A stretch of 57,168 nucleotides of DNA from Thermovirgaceae bacterium (GCA_030656095.1 JAUSOU010000038.1:1-57168), one strand, 5' to 3'; shown: positions 1-19,293, counted from the stretch's first letter. Numbers and translations are program-made. Notes: generated by a model not told the origin, from the letters alone.

Positions 1-125
1 GCCAACCCGACAGCCGCAAGCGTCTTCGTGATCGCCGCAGTCAGTGTCGTCTTGCCATGGTCTATGTGACCGATAGTCCCTATGTTCAAGTGCGGCTTCG
101 TTCTGTCAAAATGCTCTTTCGCCAT
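1..125 (-). CDS. tuf: Elongation factor Tu, N-terminal part (runs off the left edge)
   Basis: Minus-strand translation from ATG at 125: [42 protein letters not shown]; follows fusA. Confidence 0.95.
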   Translation of the reverse strand, partial: MAKEHFDRTKPHLNIGTIGHIDHGKTTLTAAITKTLAAVGL

Positions 126-183
126 CTTGCTGAACCCTCCCTTATTGATCCATTTCCGGATTATTCCTCAATCGAAAAAAACT

Positions 184-2247
184 TCAGCGTTTCAGGATCT
201 TTTCAGAAACATCTCTCGGAACTTCCTCATAGTGAGAAAACTGCATCGAATATGAAGCCCTTCCGGACGACTTGCTCCTTAGATCGGTAGAATATTCGAA
301 CATCTCGGAGAGGGGGACGTAGGATTTGACTATCCTGGCGTTGGCCCGCATCTCCATCCCCTCAACATGACCGCGCCTTGACGAGAGGTCTCCCATTACG
401 TCGCCTACATATTCATCGGGTGTAACGACCTCTACCTCCATTATGGGCTCCATCAGGACCGGGCTGGCTGATCTCAGGGCATCCTTGAAGGCCATGGAGG
501 CGGCGATCCTGAAGGCCATCTCCGAACTGTCGACCTCATGGTAACTGCCGTACACCAGTGCTACCTTTACTCCAATGACCGGATATCCGCCCAGGACTCC
601 GCTTCCGACCGTCTCGGCAATTCCCTTCTGTACGGCGGAGATGTACTCCCTTGGTATCACTCCTCCAACGATCTTGTCCTCGAAGACGAAACCCTTGTGA
701 TCCGGCAGCGGCTCGATATCGAGGACGACATGGCCGTACTGCCCTCTTCCACCCGTCTGCTTGACGAATTTGCACTCCCCTGATGAGGGGTTTCTTATGG
801 TCTCCCGGTAGGCCACCTGGGGTCGGCCAACTCTGACATCAACGCCGTACTCTCTCTTGAGACGATCGACGATGATCTCCAGATGAAGCTCTCCCATCCC
901 GGAGATGATCGTCTGTGCGGTCTCGTCGTCCGTATGGACTATGAAGGTGGGGTCCTCCTCGGAGAGGCCTGAAAGGCCCTTGCCGAGCTTGACCTGATCG
1001 GCCTTGCTCATGGGTTCGACGGAGAGGTGAATGACCGGCTCAGGGAATTCGACTGACTCCAGAACAACCGGTTTCTTCTCGTCTGTGAGAGTATCGCCGG
1101 TCCTGGTCGTCTTGAGGCCGGGGAGCGCTATTATCTCCCCTGCCGCGGCCCTCTCTATATCTTCTCTCTTGTTGGCATGCATTCTCAAAATGCGCCCTAC
1201 CCTCTCGCGGGTATCCGTGGTGGTATTGAGGATGCTGGAACCGCTCTTTATACTGCCCGAATAGATGCGGCAATAGACTAGCCGCCCGACGAAAGGATCC
1301 ACTACGATCTTGAACGCAAGGGCCGCGAAAGGCCCCTCCGGGTCGGCCGTTCGCTCGACAGGATCTCCCGTCACCGGGTGAACTCCCATTATCGGCGGAA
1401 GATCCATCGGACTGGGAAGATAGTCCACAACCGAGTCCAGAAGAGCCTGGATTCCCTTGTTCTTGAATGCCGATCCGCACAGGACCGGAAACAGCGCAAG
1501 ATCTATCGTGCCCCTGCGGATCGCCCTCTTAAGGCTGCTCTCGGGCACGGACTTGCCCTCGAGAAAAAGCGACATGACCTCTTCATCGAGATCCGCCAGG
1601 GCCTCTATCAGGGCGTCTCTTCCAAGGGTGGCGTCCTCGACCAGTTCCGCGGGAATATCCACAACCCTCGGGTCCACTCCAAGTTCCTCGTGGTAGATGA
1701 TCGCCTTGAAACTGACCAGATCCACTACACCGCTAAAACTGTCCTCCACACCAACGGGGATCTGGATCGGGACAGCATTGGCGCCGAGCCTCTCCCTCAT
1801 CTGCGTGACCACGAGTTTGAAATCCGCTCCAACCCGGTCCATCTTGTTGACGAAGGCAACCCTCGGAACCCCGTACCGGTCGGCCTGGCGCCATACGGTC
1901 TCCGACTGGGGCTCGACGCCCCCCACCGCACAGAAAACGGCTACCGCTCCATCGAGCACCCTCATGGACCTCTCAACTTCGACGGTAAAATCCACGTGCC
2001 CGGGTGTATCAATAATGTTGATACTATAATCCTTCCACTGGCACGTCGTAGCAGCAGAAGTTATGGTGATACCCCGTTCGCGCTCCTGCTCCATCCAGTC
2101 CATGGTAGCAGCACCCTCATGCACTTCACCGAGCTTGTGCTTGCGCCCGGTGTAGAACAGGATTCGTTCCGTAGTTGTAGTCTTGCCGGCGTCAATGTGC
2201 GCCGCAATGCCTATGTTTCTGATTAAATCAAGATTTCCGCCACTCAT
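184..2247 (-). CDS. fusA: Elongation factor G
   Basis: [35 protein letters not shown]...; start moved from the 2430 ORF start to ATG at 2247, removing a non-homologous 61-aa extension that overlaps rpsG. Confidence 0.97.
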   Translation of the reverse strand: MSGGNLDLIRNIGIAAHIDAGKTTTTERILFYTGRKHKLGEVHEGAATMDWMEQERERGITITSAATTCQWKDYSINIIDTPGHVDFTVEVERSMRVLDGAVAVFCAVGGVEPQSETVWRQADRYGVPRVAFVNKMDRVGADFKLVVTQMRERLGANAVPIQIPVGVEDSFSGVVDLVSFKAIIYHEELGVDPRVVDIPAELVEDATLGRDALIEALADLDEEVMSLFLEGKSVPESSLKRAIRRGTIDLALFPVLCGSAFKNKGIQALLDSVVDYLPSPMDLPPIMGVHPVTGDPVERTADPEGPFAALAFKIVVDPFVGRLVYCRIYSGSIKSGSSILNTTTDTRERVGRILRMHANKREDIERAAAGEIIALPGLKTTRTGDTLTDEKKPVVLESVEFPEPVIHLSVEPMSKADQVKLGKGLSGLSEEDPTFIVHTDDETAQTIISGMGELHLEIIVDRLKREYGVDVRVGRPQVAYRETIRNPSSGECKFVKQTGGRGQYGHVVLDIEPLPDHKGFVFEDKIVGGVIPREYISAVQKGIAETVGSGVLGGYPVIGVKVALVYGSYHEVDSSEMAFRIAASMAFKDALRSASPVLMEPIMEVEVVTPDEYVGDVMGDLSSRRGHVEGMEMRANARIVKSYVPLSEMFEYSTDLRSKSSGRASYSMQFSHYEEVPRDVSEKILKR

Positions 2248-2308
2248 TTGTTCTTCACCACACCCAGCGCTTTCTTCGGATTCACCCCTCGACCCCTGGA
2301 TAAAGCCG

Positions 2309-2779
2309 TTACAAACGATAATGCGCGAAAGCCCTGTTGGCCTCGGCCATCCTGTGGGTATCCTCGCGCTTCTTGACCGAGCTGCCCTCGCCCTTGCAGG
2401 CGTCGGTGAACTCTCTGGCAAGACGTTCAACCATGGGTATGCCCTTCCGCCCCCTTGAATACTGAAGTATCCAGCGGGTCGCCAGGGCCTGGCTCCTCCG
2501 GGGCAGCACCTCTATCGGAACCTGGTACGTTGCTCCGCCTACACGCCTGGGTCGGACCTCAACTGCGGGGCGGACACTCTCCATGGCCTTCCTGAAGACC
2601 TCGATGGGGTCAAGGCTCAGTCTTTTTCCTGCGATATCCAGCGCCCCGTACATGATCTTCTCGGCAACGCTTTTCTTGCCGTCGAGCATTATCGCGTTGA
2701 TGAACTTGGCGATATCCTGGTTTCCGAACTTGGAATCGGATTGAATCTCGCGAATCCTGACATGTCCCTTTCTAGGCAT
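2309..2779 (-). CDS. rpsG: 30S ribosomal protein S7
   Basis: [47 protein letters not shown]...; str operon position. Confidence 0.98.
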   Translation of the reverse strand: MPRKGHVRIREIQSDSKFGNQDIAKFINAIMLDGKKSVAEKIMYGALDIAGKRLSLDPIEVFRKAMESVRPAVEVRPRRVGGATYQVPIEVLPRRSQALATRWILQYSRGRKGIPMVERLAREFTDACKGEGSSVKKREDTHRMAEANRAFAHYRL

Positions 2780-2800
2780 ATCCTCGACACTCTCCCTAGT

Positions 2801-3172
2801 CTATTTCGGGCGCCTTGCGCCATACTTGGAACGGCTCTTCCGCCTGCCGTCAACGCCGCCGCAGTCGAGTGTTCCCCTGATAATATGGTAGCGTACTCCC
2901 GGAAGATCCTTTACACGCCCTCCCCGGACAAGGACAACCGAGTGTTCCTGAAGGTTGTGCCCAACTCCCGGGATGTAGGACGTGACCTCGAACCCGTTGG
3001 TCAAACGAACCCTGGCGACCTTGCGGAGCGCCGAGTTAGGTTTTTTAGGAGTCACCGTGTAAACCCTTGTGCAAACACCTCTCCGGGCAGGATTGCCCTG
3101 GAGCGCAGGCGCCTTTGAGCGGACTCGCTTATCCTCTCGCCCTTTTCGTATCAACTGGTTAATGGTCGGCAA
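2801..3172 (-). CDS. rpsL: 30S ribosomal protein S12, probable TTG start
   Basis: (M)[23 protein letters not shown]...[32 protein letters not shown] at 3172 preceded by AAGGAGGGAGC. Confidence 0.96.
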   Translation of the reverse strand: MPTINQLIRKGREDKRVRSKAPALQGNPARRGVCTRVYTVTPKKPNSALRKVARVRLTNGFEVTSYIPGVGHNLQEHSVVLVRGGRVKDLPGVRYHIIRGTLDCGGVDGRRKSRSKYGARRPK

Positions 3173-3200
3173 AAAGCTCCCTCCTTCATATGTATGCCTT

Positions 3201-3482
3201 TCATGCATCTCCGGAAGACCGGAGAGGACTTTCTCCGCACCGCGCTATTCCGGCCGCGGCTGCCCCCCGGCTTATGGCACAGGCCCGGCCGAGCAGGATC
3301 ATGCTTTCAACGCTTTCTACAGGAATTTCCGCTTTTTTCGCACCCTCTTCAAGCCCTGAGATGAGTGACCTCCGGGCATCACCGGCCAGAAAGAGCTTCT
3401 TCAGCGTGCCGGCAAGGAGCGCCTTTTTGACGGAACGGATCCCTACAACCCTGTTGGCAACAGCCAACTCATTCAAGGGCAC
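3201..3482 (-). CDS. L7Ae/L30e-family ribosome-associated protein (YbxF-like), probable GTG start
   Basis: (M)[43 protein letters not shown]...; between rpoC and rpsL; GTG at 3482 preceded by AAGGGAGGGG. Confidence 0.8.
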   Translation of the reverse strand: MPLNELAVANRVVGIRSVKKALLAGTLKKLFLAGDARRSLISGLEEGAKKAEIPVESVESMILLGRACAISRGAAAAGIARCGESPLRSSGDA

Positions 3483-3515
3483 GCAAATCCCCTCCCTTGA
3501 AAAGGACACCGGGAA

Positions 3516-3544
3516 ATAATAACAACCGCAACAGGCAGTGTCAA
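3516..3544 (-). promoter_or_regulatory. Sigma70-type promoter for the L7Ae-rpsL-rpsG-fusA-tuf unit
   Basis: Minus strand TTGACA-N17-TATTAT in the rpoC/L7Ae gap. Confidence 0.75.
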
Positions 3545-3567
3545 GGAGAATCTCTCATCCCGCCACC

Positions 3568-8538
<4,971 letters not shown>

Positions 8539-11500
8539 TTAAACATCAGCCCCCTTTTCCGGGTCTCTCTCATCCGAATCATTTCCGGGCACAACAAAGG
8601 AAGCCGCCAGGCCATCCTTCAAAACTGGCGGCGGGGCAGCGTCCTGGAATACGTCTGCGACATGCTTTACGGAAGCTGCTCGCGTTTCTTCCCTGGGCTT
8701 GTGCCTGGCAGGGGTGAAGGACGGTTCGTCGTCCTCCTCCAGCAGAAGTTCCCCCATCGATCCATCCTCATAGGCTATCTCTACGTCCAGACCGAGACCC
8801 TGGAGCTCCTTGACGAGAACCCTGAAGCTCTCCGGCACTCCCGGATCCGTGAGGTTCAGCCCTTTGACGATCCTCTCGTAGGTCTTCAGGCGCCCCCTGA
8901 TATCGTCGGACTTTACGGTAAGCATCTCCTGCAGAACGTGAGATGCGCCGTAGCCCTCAAGGGCCCAGACTTCCATCTCTCCGAAACGCTGTCCCCCGAA
9001 CTGGGCCTTGCCCCCCAGCGGCTGCTGCGTGATAAGGCTGTACGGTCCGATCGACCTCGCGTGGATCTTGTCATCCACGAGGTGAATAAGTTTCATCATG
9101 TACATCGTCCCTACGGTGACAGGGCGCCTCATGGGCACGCCGGTCCTTCCGTCATAGAGCATGATGCGGCCGTCGTCTGTGAGTTCGGGGACTCCCTCTT
9201 TCCTGATCTCGTCCACCAGTGCGAGGATCTCGTGTTCCTTGGCTCCTTCGAAGACAGCAGTAGAAATATGCCAGCCCTTCCTGGTCGCCACGAAACCGAG
9301 TATCGTCTCCAGAACCTGTCCCAGGTTCATCCGGCTCGGCACCCCTATCGGGTTGAGAACAACATCTATAGGAGTTCCATCGGGGAGGTACGGCATGTCC
9401 TCCTCGGGAAGGATCCTCGAAACGACGCCCTTGTTCCCGTGACGCCCGGCCATCTTGTCGCCGACGGTGATCTTCCTGATCTTGGCTACATAGACCTTGA
9501 CGACCTCGTTTACTCCCGGGCTTAATTCGTCTCCATTTTCGGTGCGGCTGAGCTGTTTAACGGAGACGACCTTGCCCCCCTCGCCGTGAGGGATCCTCAT
9601 CGAGGTGTCGCGGACCTCCCTGGCCTTCTCGCCGAAGATCGCCCTTAAGAGCTTCTCCTCGGGAGACTGGTCCGATTCTCCCTTGGGTGTCACCTTCCCG
9701 ACGAGAATGTCGCCTGCCACCACTTCGGCGCCGACCCTTACTATGCCTGTCTCGTCGAGATCTTTCAGCGCGTCCTCTCCAACATTGGGTATATCGCGGG
9801 TGATCTCCTCCGGACCAAGTTTCGTGTCCCTGGCTTCCACCTCGTACTCCTCGATATGTATGGAGGAGAAGCGGTCCTCCTTGACGAGCCGGTCGCTCAG
9901 AAGGATGGCGTCCTCGTAGTTGTAACCCTCCCAGGAGACGAAGGCGACGAGGACGTTGCTGCCAAGAGCCAGCTCCGCGTTCTCGACGGCCTGGCCGTCC
10001 GCGATGATATCTCCGGCGCGAACCTTGTCTCCCTTGAACACCAGTGGTTTTTGATGGATTATCGTCCCCTGGTTGGACCTTCGGAACTTTACGAGAGTGT
10101 ATTTCTCGACCTGTCTGCCCCCCTCGGGGAGAATTTCTATCTCCCTGGAGTCGACCCTGGTCACCGTTCCCGAGGAGCGCGAGGCGACGCATGATCCCGA
10201 ATCCCTGGCGACCCTCGCCTCGATCCCGGTCCCGATCACGGGAGCCTCGCCCCTTATGAGCGGGACCGCCTGTCTCTGCATGTTCGACCCCATAAGGGCC
10301 CGGTTGGCGTCATCGTGCTCAAGAAAGGGAATAAGCGCGGTTGAGGCCGAAACGATCTGCTTCGGAGAAAGGTCAAGATAATCAACCTCCTCGGGTTTTA
10401 CCTCCGCGATATCTCCCATGGATCTCACGTAGACATGTTTTTCAGCGAAGGTCATGTCCTCATTGAGCAGGGTGTTGGCTCTCCCGATGTAGAAATTATC
10501 CTCTTCGTTCGCTCCAAGGTAGACCACCTTGTCGGTGACCCTGCCTTTTACGACCTTCCTCTTGGGCGACTGGAGGAAACCGTATTCATTGATCCTGGAG
10601 TAGATCGAAAGTGATGTCACCAGACCTATGTTAGGTCCCTCCGGAGTTTCGATCGGGCAGATGCGTCCATAGTGCGTGTAATGGACATCGCGGGCCTCAA
10701 ACCCGGCTCTTTCCCTGCTGAGTCCGCCGGGACCAAGCGCCGAGAGCCTCCTGCGATGGGTCAGTTCCGCAAGCGGGTTGGTCTGATCCATGAACTGCGA
10801 AAGCTGGCCGGACCCAAAGAACTCCCTCAAGGAAGCCGAAATGGGTCGGACGTTGATAAGATCCCTGGCGGTGGCTCCAGTGAGATCGGGGATGGTCGTC
10901 ATCCTCTCCCTGGCGATGCGCTCCATCCTGAGAAGCCCCACGCGAACCTGGTTCTGGAGCAGTTCTCCAACGGCCCTGACCCTTCTGTTTCCCAGGTGGT
11001 CGATGTCGTCGGTGCGCTCGTTGCCGTCCCTTAGGGCCATCAGTTTTCTGACTATCTGCACGACATCGTCGATCATCAGCAGGCGCTTGGATTCGGGGAT
11101 CTCCAGGCCAAGACGCCGGTTCAGCTTGTACCTGCCTACACGGCCGAGGTTATACCTTCTGGAATCGAAGAAGAGACCGTTAATGTACTCCTTCGCGTTC
11201 TCCATCCTTGCAGGTTCGTTCGGGCGGAGTTTGCGAAACATCTCCATTACCGCTTCATCCCTGTGGCGGGTTCCGTCGCGCTCCATAGTGGCCTCTATGG
11301 CGGAATCAGTCTTCCAGACCCAGACCTTTGTCCTTCCGAGTTCCCAGAGTTTTTCCAGTATTTCCTTGGTGATCCTTTCGTTCTTTTTGACGATTGCCTT
11401 GCCGGGCCCGTCAGAAACAGTCTCGGCGATGAGCCTCCCGCGGACCTCGTCTTCGACAAGATCGATCTGCTCCTCAACGGCTCCGAAAAGTCTTAGCACC

Positions 11501-12159
11501 TCTTCGTCGTTCTCAACCCCGAAGGCCTTCAAAAGAACTGTGACCGGAAGTTTTTTCCTGTTGTCTATGTTCACCGAAAGAACCTCGCCTGGAGTCATGT
11601 CGAACTCAAGCCATGCGCCCCTGTCGGGAATGACTTTGGCGGAATATTTCTCCTGCCCCGGGACTGACTCCTCGGAAGCGAAATAGACCCCCGCCGAGCG
11701 GGCAAGCTGGCTAACAACAACCCTTTCGGTCCCGTTGATGATGAAGGTGCCCCTGTCGGTCATCATTGGAAAATCTCCGAGATAGACCTCCTCTTCCTTG
11801 ATCTCCTCGGTCTTGCGGTTTACGAGACGTATCGTCGCCTTGACCGAACGGGACCAGGAGAGGTCCCTCTGACAGGCCTCTTCCTGGGTGATCTGGGGGG
11901 GTTCCACAAAATAGCCCACAAACTCCAGGGCGAAGGACCCGTCGTAGCTTTCGATCGGGAATATCTCATCCAAGAGCTCCTGAAGACCATGGTTGGATCT
12001 TTCTTCCGCATCGGCAAGTTCACCCTGTTCGCCGAACTGGAAAAACCACCTGAAGGAATCGCGCTGATTGTCGACCATGTCGGGTATTTCGACAAGATCG
12101 CGGGCGCGACCGAACGTCAACCGCTGTCGCTTGCTATTGATGGGAACAAACTCGGCCAT
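8539..12159 (-). CDS. rpoB: DNA-directed RNA polymerase subunit beta (1206 aa)
   Basis: [66 protein letters not shown]. Confidence 0.99.
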   Translation of the reverse strand: MAEFVPINSKRQRLTFGRARDLVEIPDMVDNQRDSFRWFFQFGEQGELADAEERSNHGLQELLDEIFPIESYDGSFALEFVGYFVEPPQITQEEACQRDLSWSRSVKATIRLVNRKTEEIKEEEVYLGDFPMMTDRGTFIINGTERVVVSQLARSAGVYFASEESVPGQEKYSAKVIPDRGAWLEFDMTPGEVLSVNIDNRKKLPVTVLLKAFGVENDEEVLRLFGAVEEQIDLVEDEVRGRLIAETVSDGPGKAIVKKNERITKEILEKLWELGRTKVWVWKTDSAIEATMERDGTRHRDEAVMEMFRKLRPNEPARMENAKEYINGLFFDSRRYNLGRVGRYKLNRRLGLEIPESKRLLMIDDVVQIVRKLMALRDGNERTDDIDHLGNRRVRAVGELLQNQVRVGLLRMERIARERMTTIPDLTGATARDLINVRPISASLREFFGSGQLSQFMDQTNPLAELTHRRRLSALGPGGLSRERAGFEARDVHYTHYGRICPIETPEGPNIGLVTSLSIYSRINEYGFLQSPKRKVVKGRVTDKVVYLGANEEDNFYIGRANTLLNEDMTFAEKHVYVRSMGDIAEVKPEEVDYLDLSPKQIVSASTALIPFLEHDDANRALMGSNMQRQAVPLIRGEAPVIGTGIEARVARDSGSCVASRSSGTVTRVDSREIEILPEGGRQVEKYTLVKFRRSNQGTIIHQKPLVFKGDKVRAGDIIADGQAVENAELALGSNVLVAFVSWEGYNYEDAILLSDRLVKEDRFSSIHIEEYEVEARDTKLGPEEITRDIPNVGEDALKDLDETGIVRVGAEVVAGDILVGKVTPKGESDQSPEEKLLRAIFGEKAREVRDTSMRIPHGEGGKVVSVKQLSRTENGDELSPGVNEVVKVYVAKIRKITVGDKMAGRHGNKGVVSRILPEEDMPYLPDGTPIDVVLNPIGVPSRMNLGQVLETILGFVATRKGWHISTAVFEGAKEHEILALVDEIRKEGVPELTDDGRIMLYDGRTGVPMRRPVTVGTMYMMKLIHLVDDKIHARSIGPYSLITQQPLGGKAQFGGQRFGEMEVWALEGYGASHVLQEMLTVKSDDIRGRLKTYERIVKGLNLTDPGVPESFRVLVKELQGLGLDVEIAYEDGSMGELLLEEDDEPSFTPARHKPREETRAASVKHVADVFQDAAPPPVLKDGLAASFVVPGNDSDERDPEKGADV

Positions 12160-12220
12160 GGGAGAAGCACACCCTCCCTGTCTTTAGGGGATTTGGAGGA
12201 ACTAGACGTGACAAACTGAA

Positions 12221-12249
12221 AGGATAGCGAAAGGGCCGCGCTGTGTCAA
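12221..12249 (-). promoter_or_regulatory. Sigma70-type promoter upstream of rpoB
   Basis: Minus strand TTGACA-N17-TATCCT, about 60 nt upstream of the rpoB ATG. Confidence 0.75.
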
Positions 12250-12333
12250 TAGGCACAGCACAACCCCTTCTCGGTTTTCCTTCCACCGGAACCAACGCTT
12301 CACCCCATTTCTTAAGGGGTAGAACCGCACTTA

Positions 12334-12419
12334 TGGTGGGGAAGGGGGGATTCGAACCCCCACACCCTCGCGGACACTGGCTCCTGAAGCCAGCGCGTCT
12401 ACCGTTCCGCCACTTCCCC
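12334..12419 (-). tRNA. tRNA-Leu (anticodon CAG), CCA encoded
   Basis: GGGGAAGTGGCGGAACGGTAGACGCGCTGGCTTCAGGAGCCAGTGTCCGCGAGGGTGTGGGGGTTCGAATCCCCCCTTCCCCACCA; 7-bp acceptor stem, long variable arm, GTTCGAATC T-loop. Confidence 0.96.
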
Positions 12420-12445
12420 GTTGGTGTTGCAAATCAACGGCGTTG

Positions 12446-12474
12446 ATTGTAGCAACGCATGATTCTTTTGGCAA
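12446..12474 (-). promoter_or_regulatory. Sigma70-type promoter for tRNA-Leu
   Basis: Minus strand TTGCCA-N17-TACAAT. Confidence 0.7.
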
Positions 12475-12494
12475 GGACTTTTAAGAACGCCAAC

Positions 12495-12807
12495 CGGTAA
12501 ACGGTAAACGGATAAAACATTAAAGGCGTAAACGGTAAACGGTAAGACCAACAACTTCATGGGCTGCGTCTGTCATTCCGAGTCCTTCGAAGATGGGCGA
12601 GGAATCTGTTTTGTGAAAAACAACGCCGGACCTCGTCATGCCTTTACGGCGGGCGCAGAGATTCCTCCGCGCTGGTCGGAATGACAAGGCACTTGTCATT
12701 ACCGTTTACCGTTCACCGTTCACGCACTTGTTTTTGCTGTCATCCCGAATCCTTCAGGGTGAGGGATCTGATTTTGCACTTCCGAGTTACGAGTCACGAG
12801 TCACGCG

Positions 12808-12824
<17 letters not shown>
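12495..12824. repeat. Composite intergenic repeat: heptameric arrays flanking inverted TGTCATTCCGA...GAGGAATCT modules
   Basis: CGGTAAA units at 12495-12546; inverted TGTCATTCCGA..GAGGAATCT at 12571-12606 and 12659-12686; TTACCG-type units at about 12696-12723; TGTCATCCCGA..GAGGGATCTG at 12738-12770; CGAGTYA units at 12783-12824. Confidence 0.8.
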
Positions 12825-15712
<2,888 letters not shown>

Positions 15713-15734
15713 TCGAATCCTCCCGTTTCTGGAA

Positions 15735-15763
15735 ATCAAAAGGAGCCGGAAACCTTCCGGCCC
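15735..15763 (-). terminator. Possible intrinsic terminator after metG
   Basis: Minus strand GGCCGGAA-GGT-TTCCGGC(TCC) followed by TTTTGATTT; lies between metG and tatD. Confidence 0.45.
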
Positions 15764-15791
15764 CGCGCTGTCTTTTTCCTGAGGACGATAC

Positions 15792-17732
15792 TCAGTGGAC
15801 CCTGGAGCCGGGCGCTATCTCCCTGTCGACAGTGAGGAGAGCCAGCCCCTTGCCGTCGGAGGTCTCGGCCGCAAGAAGCATGCCGCTGCTTGTCACGCCC
15901 CTCAACGTCGCCGGCTTGAGGTTGCAGATGACGATTATGGACTTGCCCTCCAGATCCTCTGCCGAGCGGAAATCCCTGATCCCTGAGACGATGGTCCTTC
16001 GCTCGTAGCCGAGGTCGAGTTCGATCCGGTACAGCTTGTCCGCCTTCGGGACAGATTCGACCTTGAGCACCCTGGCAACCCTGAATTCGACCTTGCGGAA
16101 GTCCTCGATCCCAATCTCTTCCTCGTGATCGCCCGGATCAGGAGTTGCATTCTTCTTCGCGTACCTTTCCGCCTTTTGCGCCTCCCACTCCTTCATGTCG
16201 ATCCTCGGGAAGAGAACATCCCTCTTGTTCACCCTGCATCCGGCCGGGATCTGCCCCCATCCCAGGGAACCGGGGTCCAGCATGGAGGGGTCGCCCTCAA
16301 GGCCCAGCTGTGTGAAGAGTTCGCCTGCCGTATGCGGCATGAACGGCGCAACCATGGCTGCCGTCATTCGGAGCGTCTCGCAGAGCGTGTAAAGGACTGG
16401 GTCGAGCCTTTCCGTGTTCTTTTCCTTGCCGAGTTTCCACGGCATCGTCTCGTCGATATACTTGTTGCCCCTCCTGACAAGAGCCCAGACTTCCTTGAGC
16501 GCTTCATCGAAGGAGTAGGCGTCCATTTTCGCAATGAAGGAGTCCCTTGTCGCAAGGGCAAGTCTCTCCATCTCCCGGTCGAGATCCGAAGGGGAGGATG
16601 ATGGAAGCGGGATCGTCCCCCCGGAGAAGCTGTTTATCATCTGGAGCGTCCGGTTTAGCAGGTTTCCAAGATCGTTGGCCAGGTCGGAATTGACCCTTCC
16701 GGCCAGGGCCCTCTCCGAGAAATCCCCGTCTGACCCGAACGGTATCTCCCTCATCAGGAAGTACCTGAACGCGTCCACCCCGTAAAGATCGGCCATTTCG
16801 AAAGGGTCCACGACATTGCCGCGGGACTTGGACATCTTTTCTCCCTCGACCGTCCACCACCCGTGCGAAAACACCGTCGCCGGGGGGGTGAGTCCGAGAG
16901 CAAGGAGCATTGCGGGCCACACTATGCAGTGGAATCTGATTATGTCCTTCGCCATAATATGGTTGACGCCGGGCCAGAATTTCTTCATGCATTCGGCGTT
17001 GTCGGGGTAGCCGCAGACCGTCAGATAGTTGATGAGGGCGTCGAACCATACATATATCACGTGCGCTTCGTCTCCGGGAAGGGGTACGCCCCATGAAACG
17101 CTCGTGCGGGATATGGACTGGTCCTTGAGCCCCCCCCTTATGAAACTCAGGACCTCATTGTAACGGGTCTGGGGCAGGATAGCGCTGGGATTCTTCTCGT
17201 AATAATCCAGAAGCGGTTTCTCATACCGCGACATGCGGAAGAAGTAGCTCTCTTCGGTCATGTTCTGGAGAGGTCGGCCGCAATCCGGGCAGACTCGCCC
17301 CTCCCCGATCTGGCTCTCGGGAAAATAGGTCTCACATGGGACACAGTACCACCCCTCGTAAGACCCTTTGTAGATGTCCCCCTGCTCCATCAGTTTGCTG
17401 AAGATATGCTGAACGACCCGCTCGTGCCTGGGCTCGGTGGTGCGGATGAAGTCGGTGTTGGTTATCCCCAGCACATCCCAGAGCCTGCGGAAGTTGACCA
17501 TGACGGAATCCACCAGCTGCTGGGCGGTGATTCCCCTGGCGTCGGCGGTCTGCTGGATCTTCTGCCCGTGTTCATCAGTTCCCGTGGCGAACATTACATC
17601 AAAACCGCGCATGCGCTTGTACCGGGCCATGACGTCCGAAGCGATGGTCGTGTAGGCATGGCCGATATGAGGAACATCGTTGACGTAATAGATCGGAGTG
17701 GTGATATAGAAAAATTTTTCCGGCATTTTCAA
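15792..17732 (-). CDS. metG: Methionyl-tRNA synthetase with C-terminal tRNA-binding domain
   Basis: FYITTPIYYVNDVPHIGHAYTTIASDVMARYKR; GEKMSKSRGNVVDPF; C-terminal FRKVEFRVARVLKVESVPKADKLYRIELDLG. Confidence 0.97.
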   Translation of the reverse strand: MKMPEKFFYITTPIYYVNDVPHIGHAYTTIASDVMARYKRMRGFDVMFATGTDEHGQKIQQTADARGITAQQLVDSVMVNFRRLWDVLGITNTDFIRTTEPRHERVVQHIFSKLMEQGDIYKGSYEGWYCVPCETYFPESQIGEGRVCPDCGRPLQNMTEESYFFRMSRYEKPLLDYYEKNPSAILPQTRYNEVLSFIRGGLKDQSISRTSVSWGVPLPGDEAHVIYVWFDALINYLTVCGYPDNAECMKKFWPGVNHIMAKDIIRFHCIVWPAMLLALGLTPPATVFSHGWWTVEGEKMSKSRGNVVDPFEMADLYGVDAFRYFLMREIPFGSDGDFSERALAGRVNSDLANDLGNLLNRTLQMINSFSGGTIPLPSSSPSDLDREMERLALATRDSFIAKMDAYSFDEALKEVWALVRRGNKYIDETMPWKLGKEKNTERLDPVLYTLCETLRMTAAMVAPFMPHTAGELFTQLGLEGDPSMLDPGSLGWGQIPAGCRVNKRDVLFPRIDMKEWEAQKAERYAKKNATPDPGDHEEEIGIEDFRKVEFRVARVLKVESVPKADKLYRIELDLGYERRTIVSGIRDFRSAEDLEGKSIIVICNLKPATLRGVTSSGMLLAAETSDGKGLALLTVDREIAPGSRVH

Positions 17733-18565
17733 GATACCCCCTGGTCGCGTTCCTTGCAGTGCAGGAATCGCTTAACCGTATTTTTCGCAATACCATACTC
17801 TTCAGAGACTTTCTTGACAACCTCCCTGTCCGTGAGTCCATCCGCGCAGAGGCGACCGGCCTCATCCTCCCACCCCGGGCCGGGCGGACATTCCCCGGCT
17901 GCGGCAGGCCCGAGCACGAGGACCATTTCGCCCCTTACGGAGCCATCCCTGATCCGGCCAAGGATCGTAGATAGCGTCCCGGAAATGCTCTCCTGGAATA
18001 TCTTGGATATCTCCCTGACAAGGGCGGCCTCTCTGTCTCCCAGGATGTCGATAAGATCAATTACCACGGATTCCGCGCCGTGGGGGGAGAGATACAGCAG
18101 CCCGCAGCCTTCAAGGGCGCGAAAGTATTCGATCCTCCGGCGCCGCTCCCCTCTCTTTTTCGGCAGGAACCCTTCAAAAAAAAAGGGCTGGGGCGGAAAA
18201 CCCGATAGCAGGAGGGCCGGGACAAAGGCCGTTGCGCCGGGCAGGACGTCGATCACGAAATCCGCCTCCCTCGCGCGCCGGATCATCTCAAAACCGGGGT
18301 CGGAGATCCCCGGTGTCCCGGCATCGGAGACAAGGGCCACTGTTTCGCCCCGCCCAAGCCTTTCGAGCAGTGTCTCGGCGCGTTCCCTCTCGTTGAACGC
18401 GTGACAGGAGATAAGGGGTGTCCTTATGTTGTACCTGCTGAGGATCTTTTTTGTTCTCCGGGTGTCCTCGCAGGCGATGATGTCCGCCTCCCGAAGGACC
18501 CGCAGCGCCCTCAGTGTGATATCCTCCATGTTCCCGACCGGGGTCGGGACGACGATCAGGGGCAT
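17729..18565 (-). CDS. rsmI: 16S rRNA (cytidine-2'-O)-methyltransferase RsmI
   Basis: MPLIVVPTPVGNMEDITLRALRVLREADIIACEDTRRTKKIL...SDAGTPGISDPG...PFFFEGFLPKK; start trimmed to ATG 18565. Confidence 0.95.
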   Translation of the reverse strand: MPLIVVPTPVGNMEDITLRALRVLREADIIACEDTRRTKKILSRYNIRTPLISCHAFNERERAETLLERLGRGETVALVSDAGTPGISDPGFEMIRRAREADFVIDVLPGATAFVPALLLSGFPPQPFFFEGFLPKKRGERRRRIEYFRALEGCGLLYLSPHGAESVVIDLIDILGDREAALVREISKIFQESISGTLSTILGRIRDGSVRGEMVLVLGPAAAGECPPGPGWEDEAGRLCADGLTDREVVKKVSEEYGIAKNTVKRFLHCKERDQGVS

Positions 18566-19293
18566 TGGGGAGCTCCAGTAGTGTAGGCCTTCAGGAGTTC
18601 TTCGGTGTATTTGCCGCACGAATCCTGTATATAAAGCGGAGACTCCAGAATAACCCCTTTTCCGGCTGCCCGGGCAGCCTGCACCAGGATCACGGAAGCT
18701 TCCCTCCCCGGTGAAGGGTAGACCGGGCGGATCCTCTTCGGCTCGACATGTTCGCGGGAAAGTATGGACATCAGCTCCGCCGTTCTCTTGGCCCTGAGGA
18801 CCAGAAACAGCTTCCCTCTGTTCGCCAGAAGGTACTTCGCCGCCCTGATGACATCTTCGAGTGTGCACTGGGTTCCGTGCCTTGCCACGGCCTCGGATTC
18901 CCGGGGACTGTGGCGGCTGCTGGCAGCCTCGTCATATGGCGGGTTGACGACAACGGCGCTGAATGACTGTGCGGGGTAGATCTCCCTGATCCTTCTGAGA
19001 TCACCCTCCCTGAACGAAACCCTTTCGTGCAGTCCGTTCCCGGCGGCGTTCTTCCTCGCCAAGGCGACGAGTCCGGGCTGTATCTCCAGTCCTTCGATCA
19101 CTGCGGAAGGGAATCTCCTGGCAAGCAGGAGGGAAATCGCCCCATGTGCCGACCCGAGTTCGATCACCTTTTCTCCCCCGCGGACCTTTACGTAGGACGA
19201 GAGAAGAACGGTGTCCACGCTCACCCTGGGGCCGTCGACAGGCTGATCGAGCAGCAACTCCCCGTATAGGATAGCGTCCCTCGTCGTCTTCAT
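18556..19293 (-). CDS. Class I SAM methyltransferase, tRNA1(Val) A37 N6-methyltransferase (TrmN6)-like
   Basis: DAILYGELLLDQPVDGPRVSVDTVLLSSYVKVRGGEKVIELGSAHGAISLLLA...VVVNPPYDE. Confidence 0.8.
   Translation of the reverse strand: MKTTRDAILYGELLLDQPVDGPRVSVDTVLLSSYVKVRGGEKVIELGSAHGAISLLLARRFPSAVIEGLEIQPGLVALARKNAAGNGLHERVSFREGDLRRIREIYPAQSFSAVVVNPPYDEAASSRHSPRESEAVARHGTQCTLEDVIRAAKYLLANRGKLFLVLRAKRTAELMSILSREHVEPKRIRPVYPSPGREASVILVQAARAAGKGVILESPLYIQDSCGKYTEELLKAYTTGAPQCP

Noticed and set aside
184-2430. Extended fusA N terminus in the ORF track (748 aa)
   Set aside because: The extra 61 residues overlap rpsG and lack EF-G homology; ATG at 2247 gives the normal start. The same reasoning was applied to rex, rpoD, dnaG, guaA, groES, rsmI, secD, tatD and the MobB-like gene
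10700-11100. Rifampicin-resistance-type change in RpoB (FMDQTNPL instead of the FMDQNNPL I recall for E. coli)
   Set aside because: The key Asp, His and Ser positions ([13 protein letters not shown]) are conserved; the N-to-T change alone is more likely lineage variation
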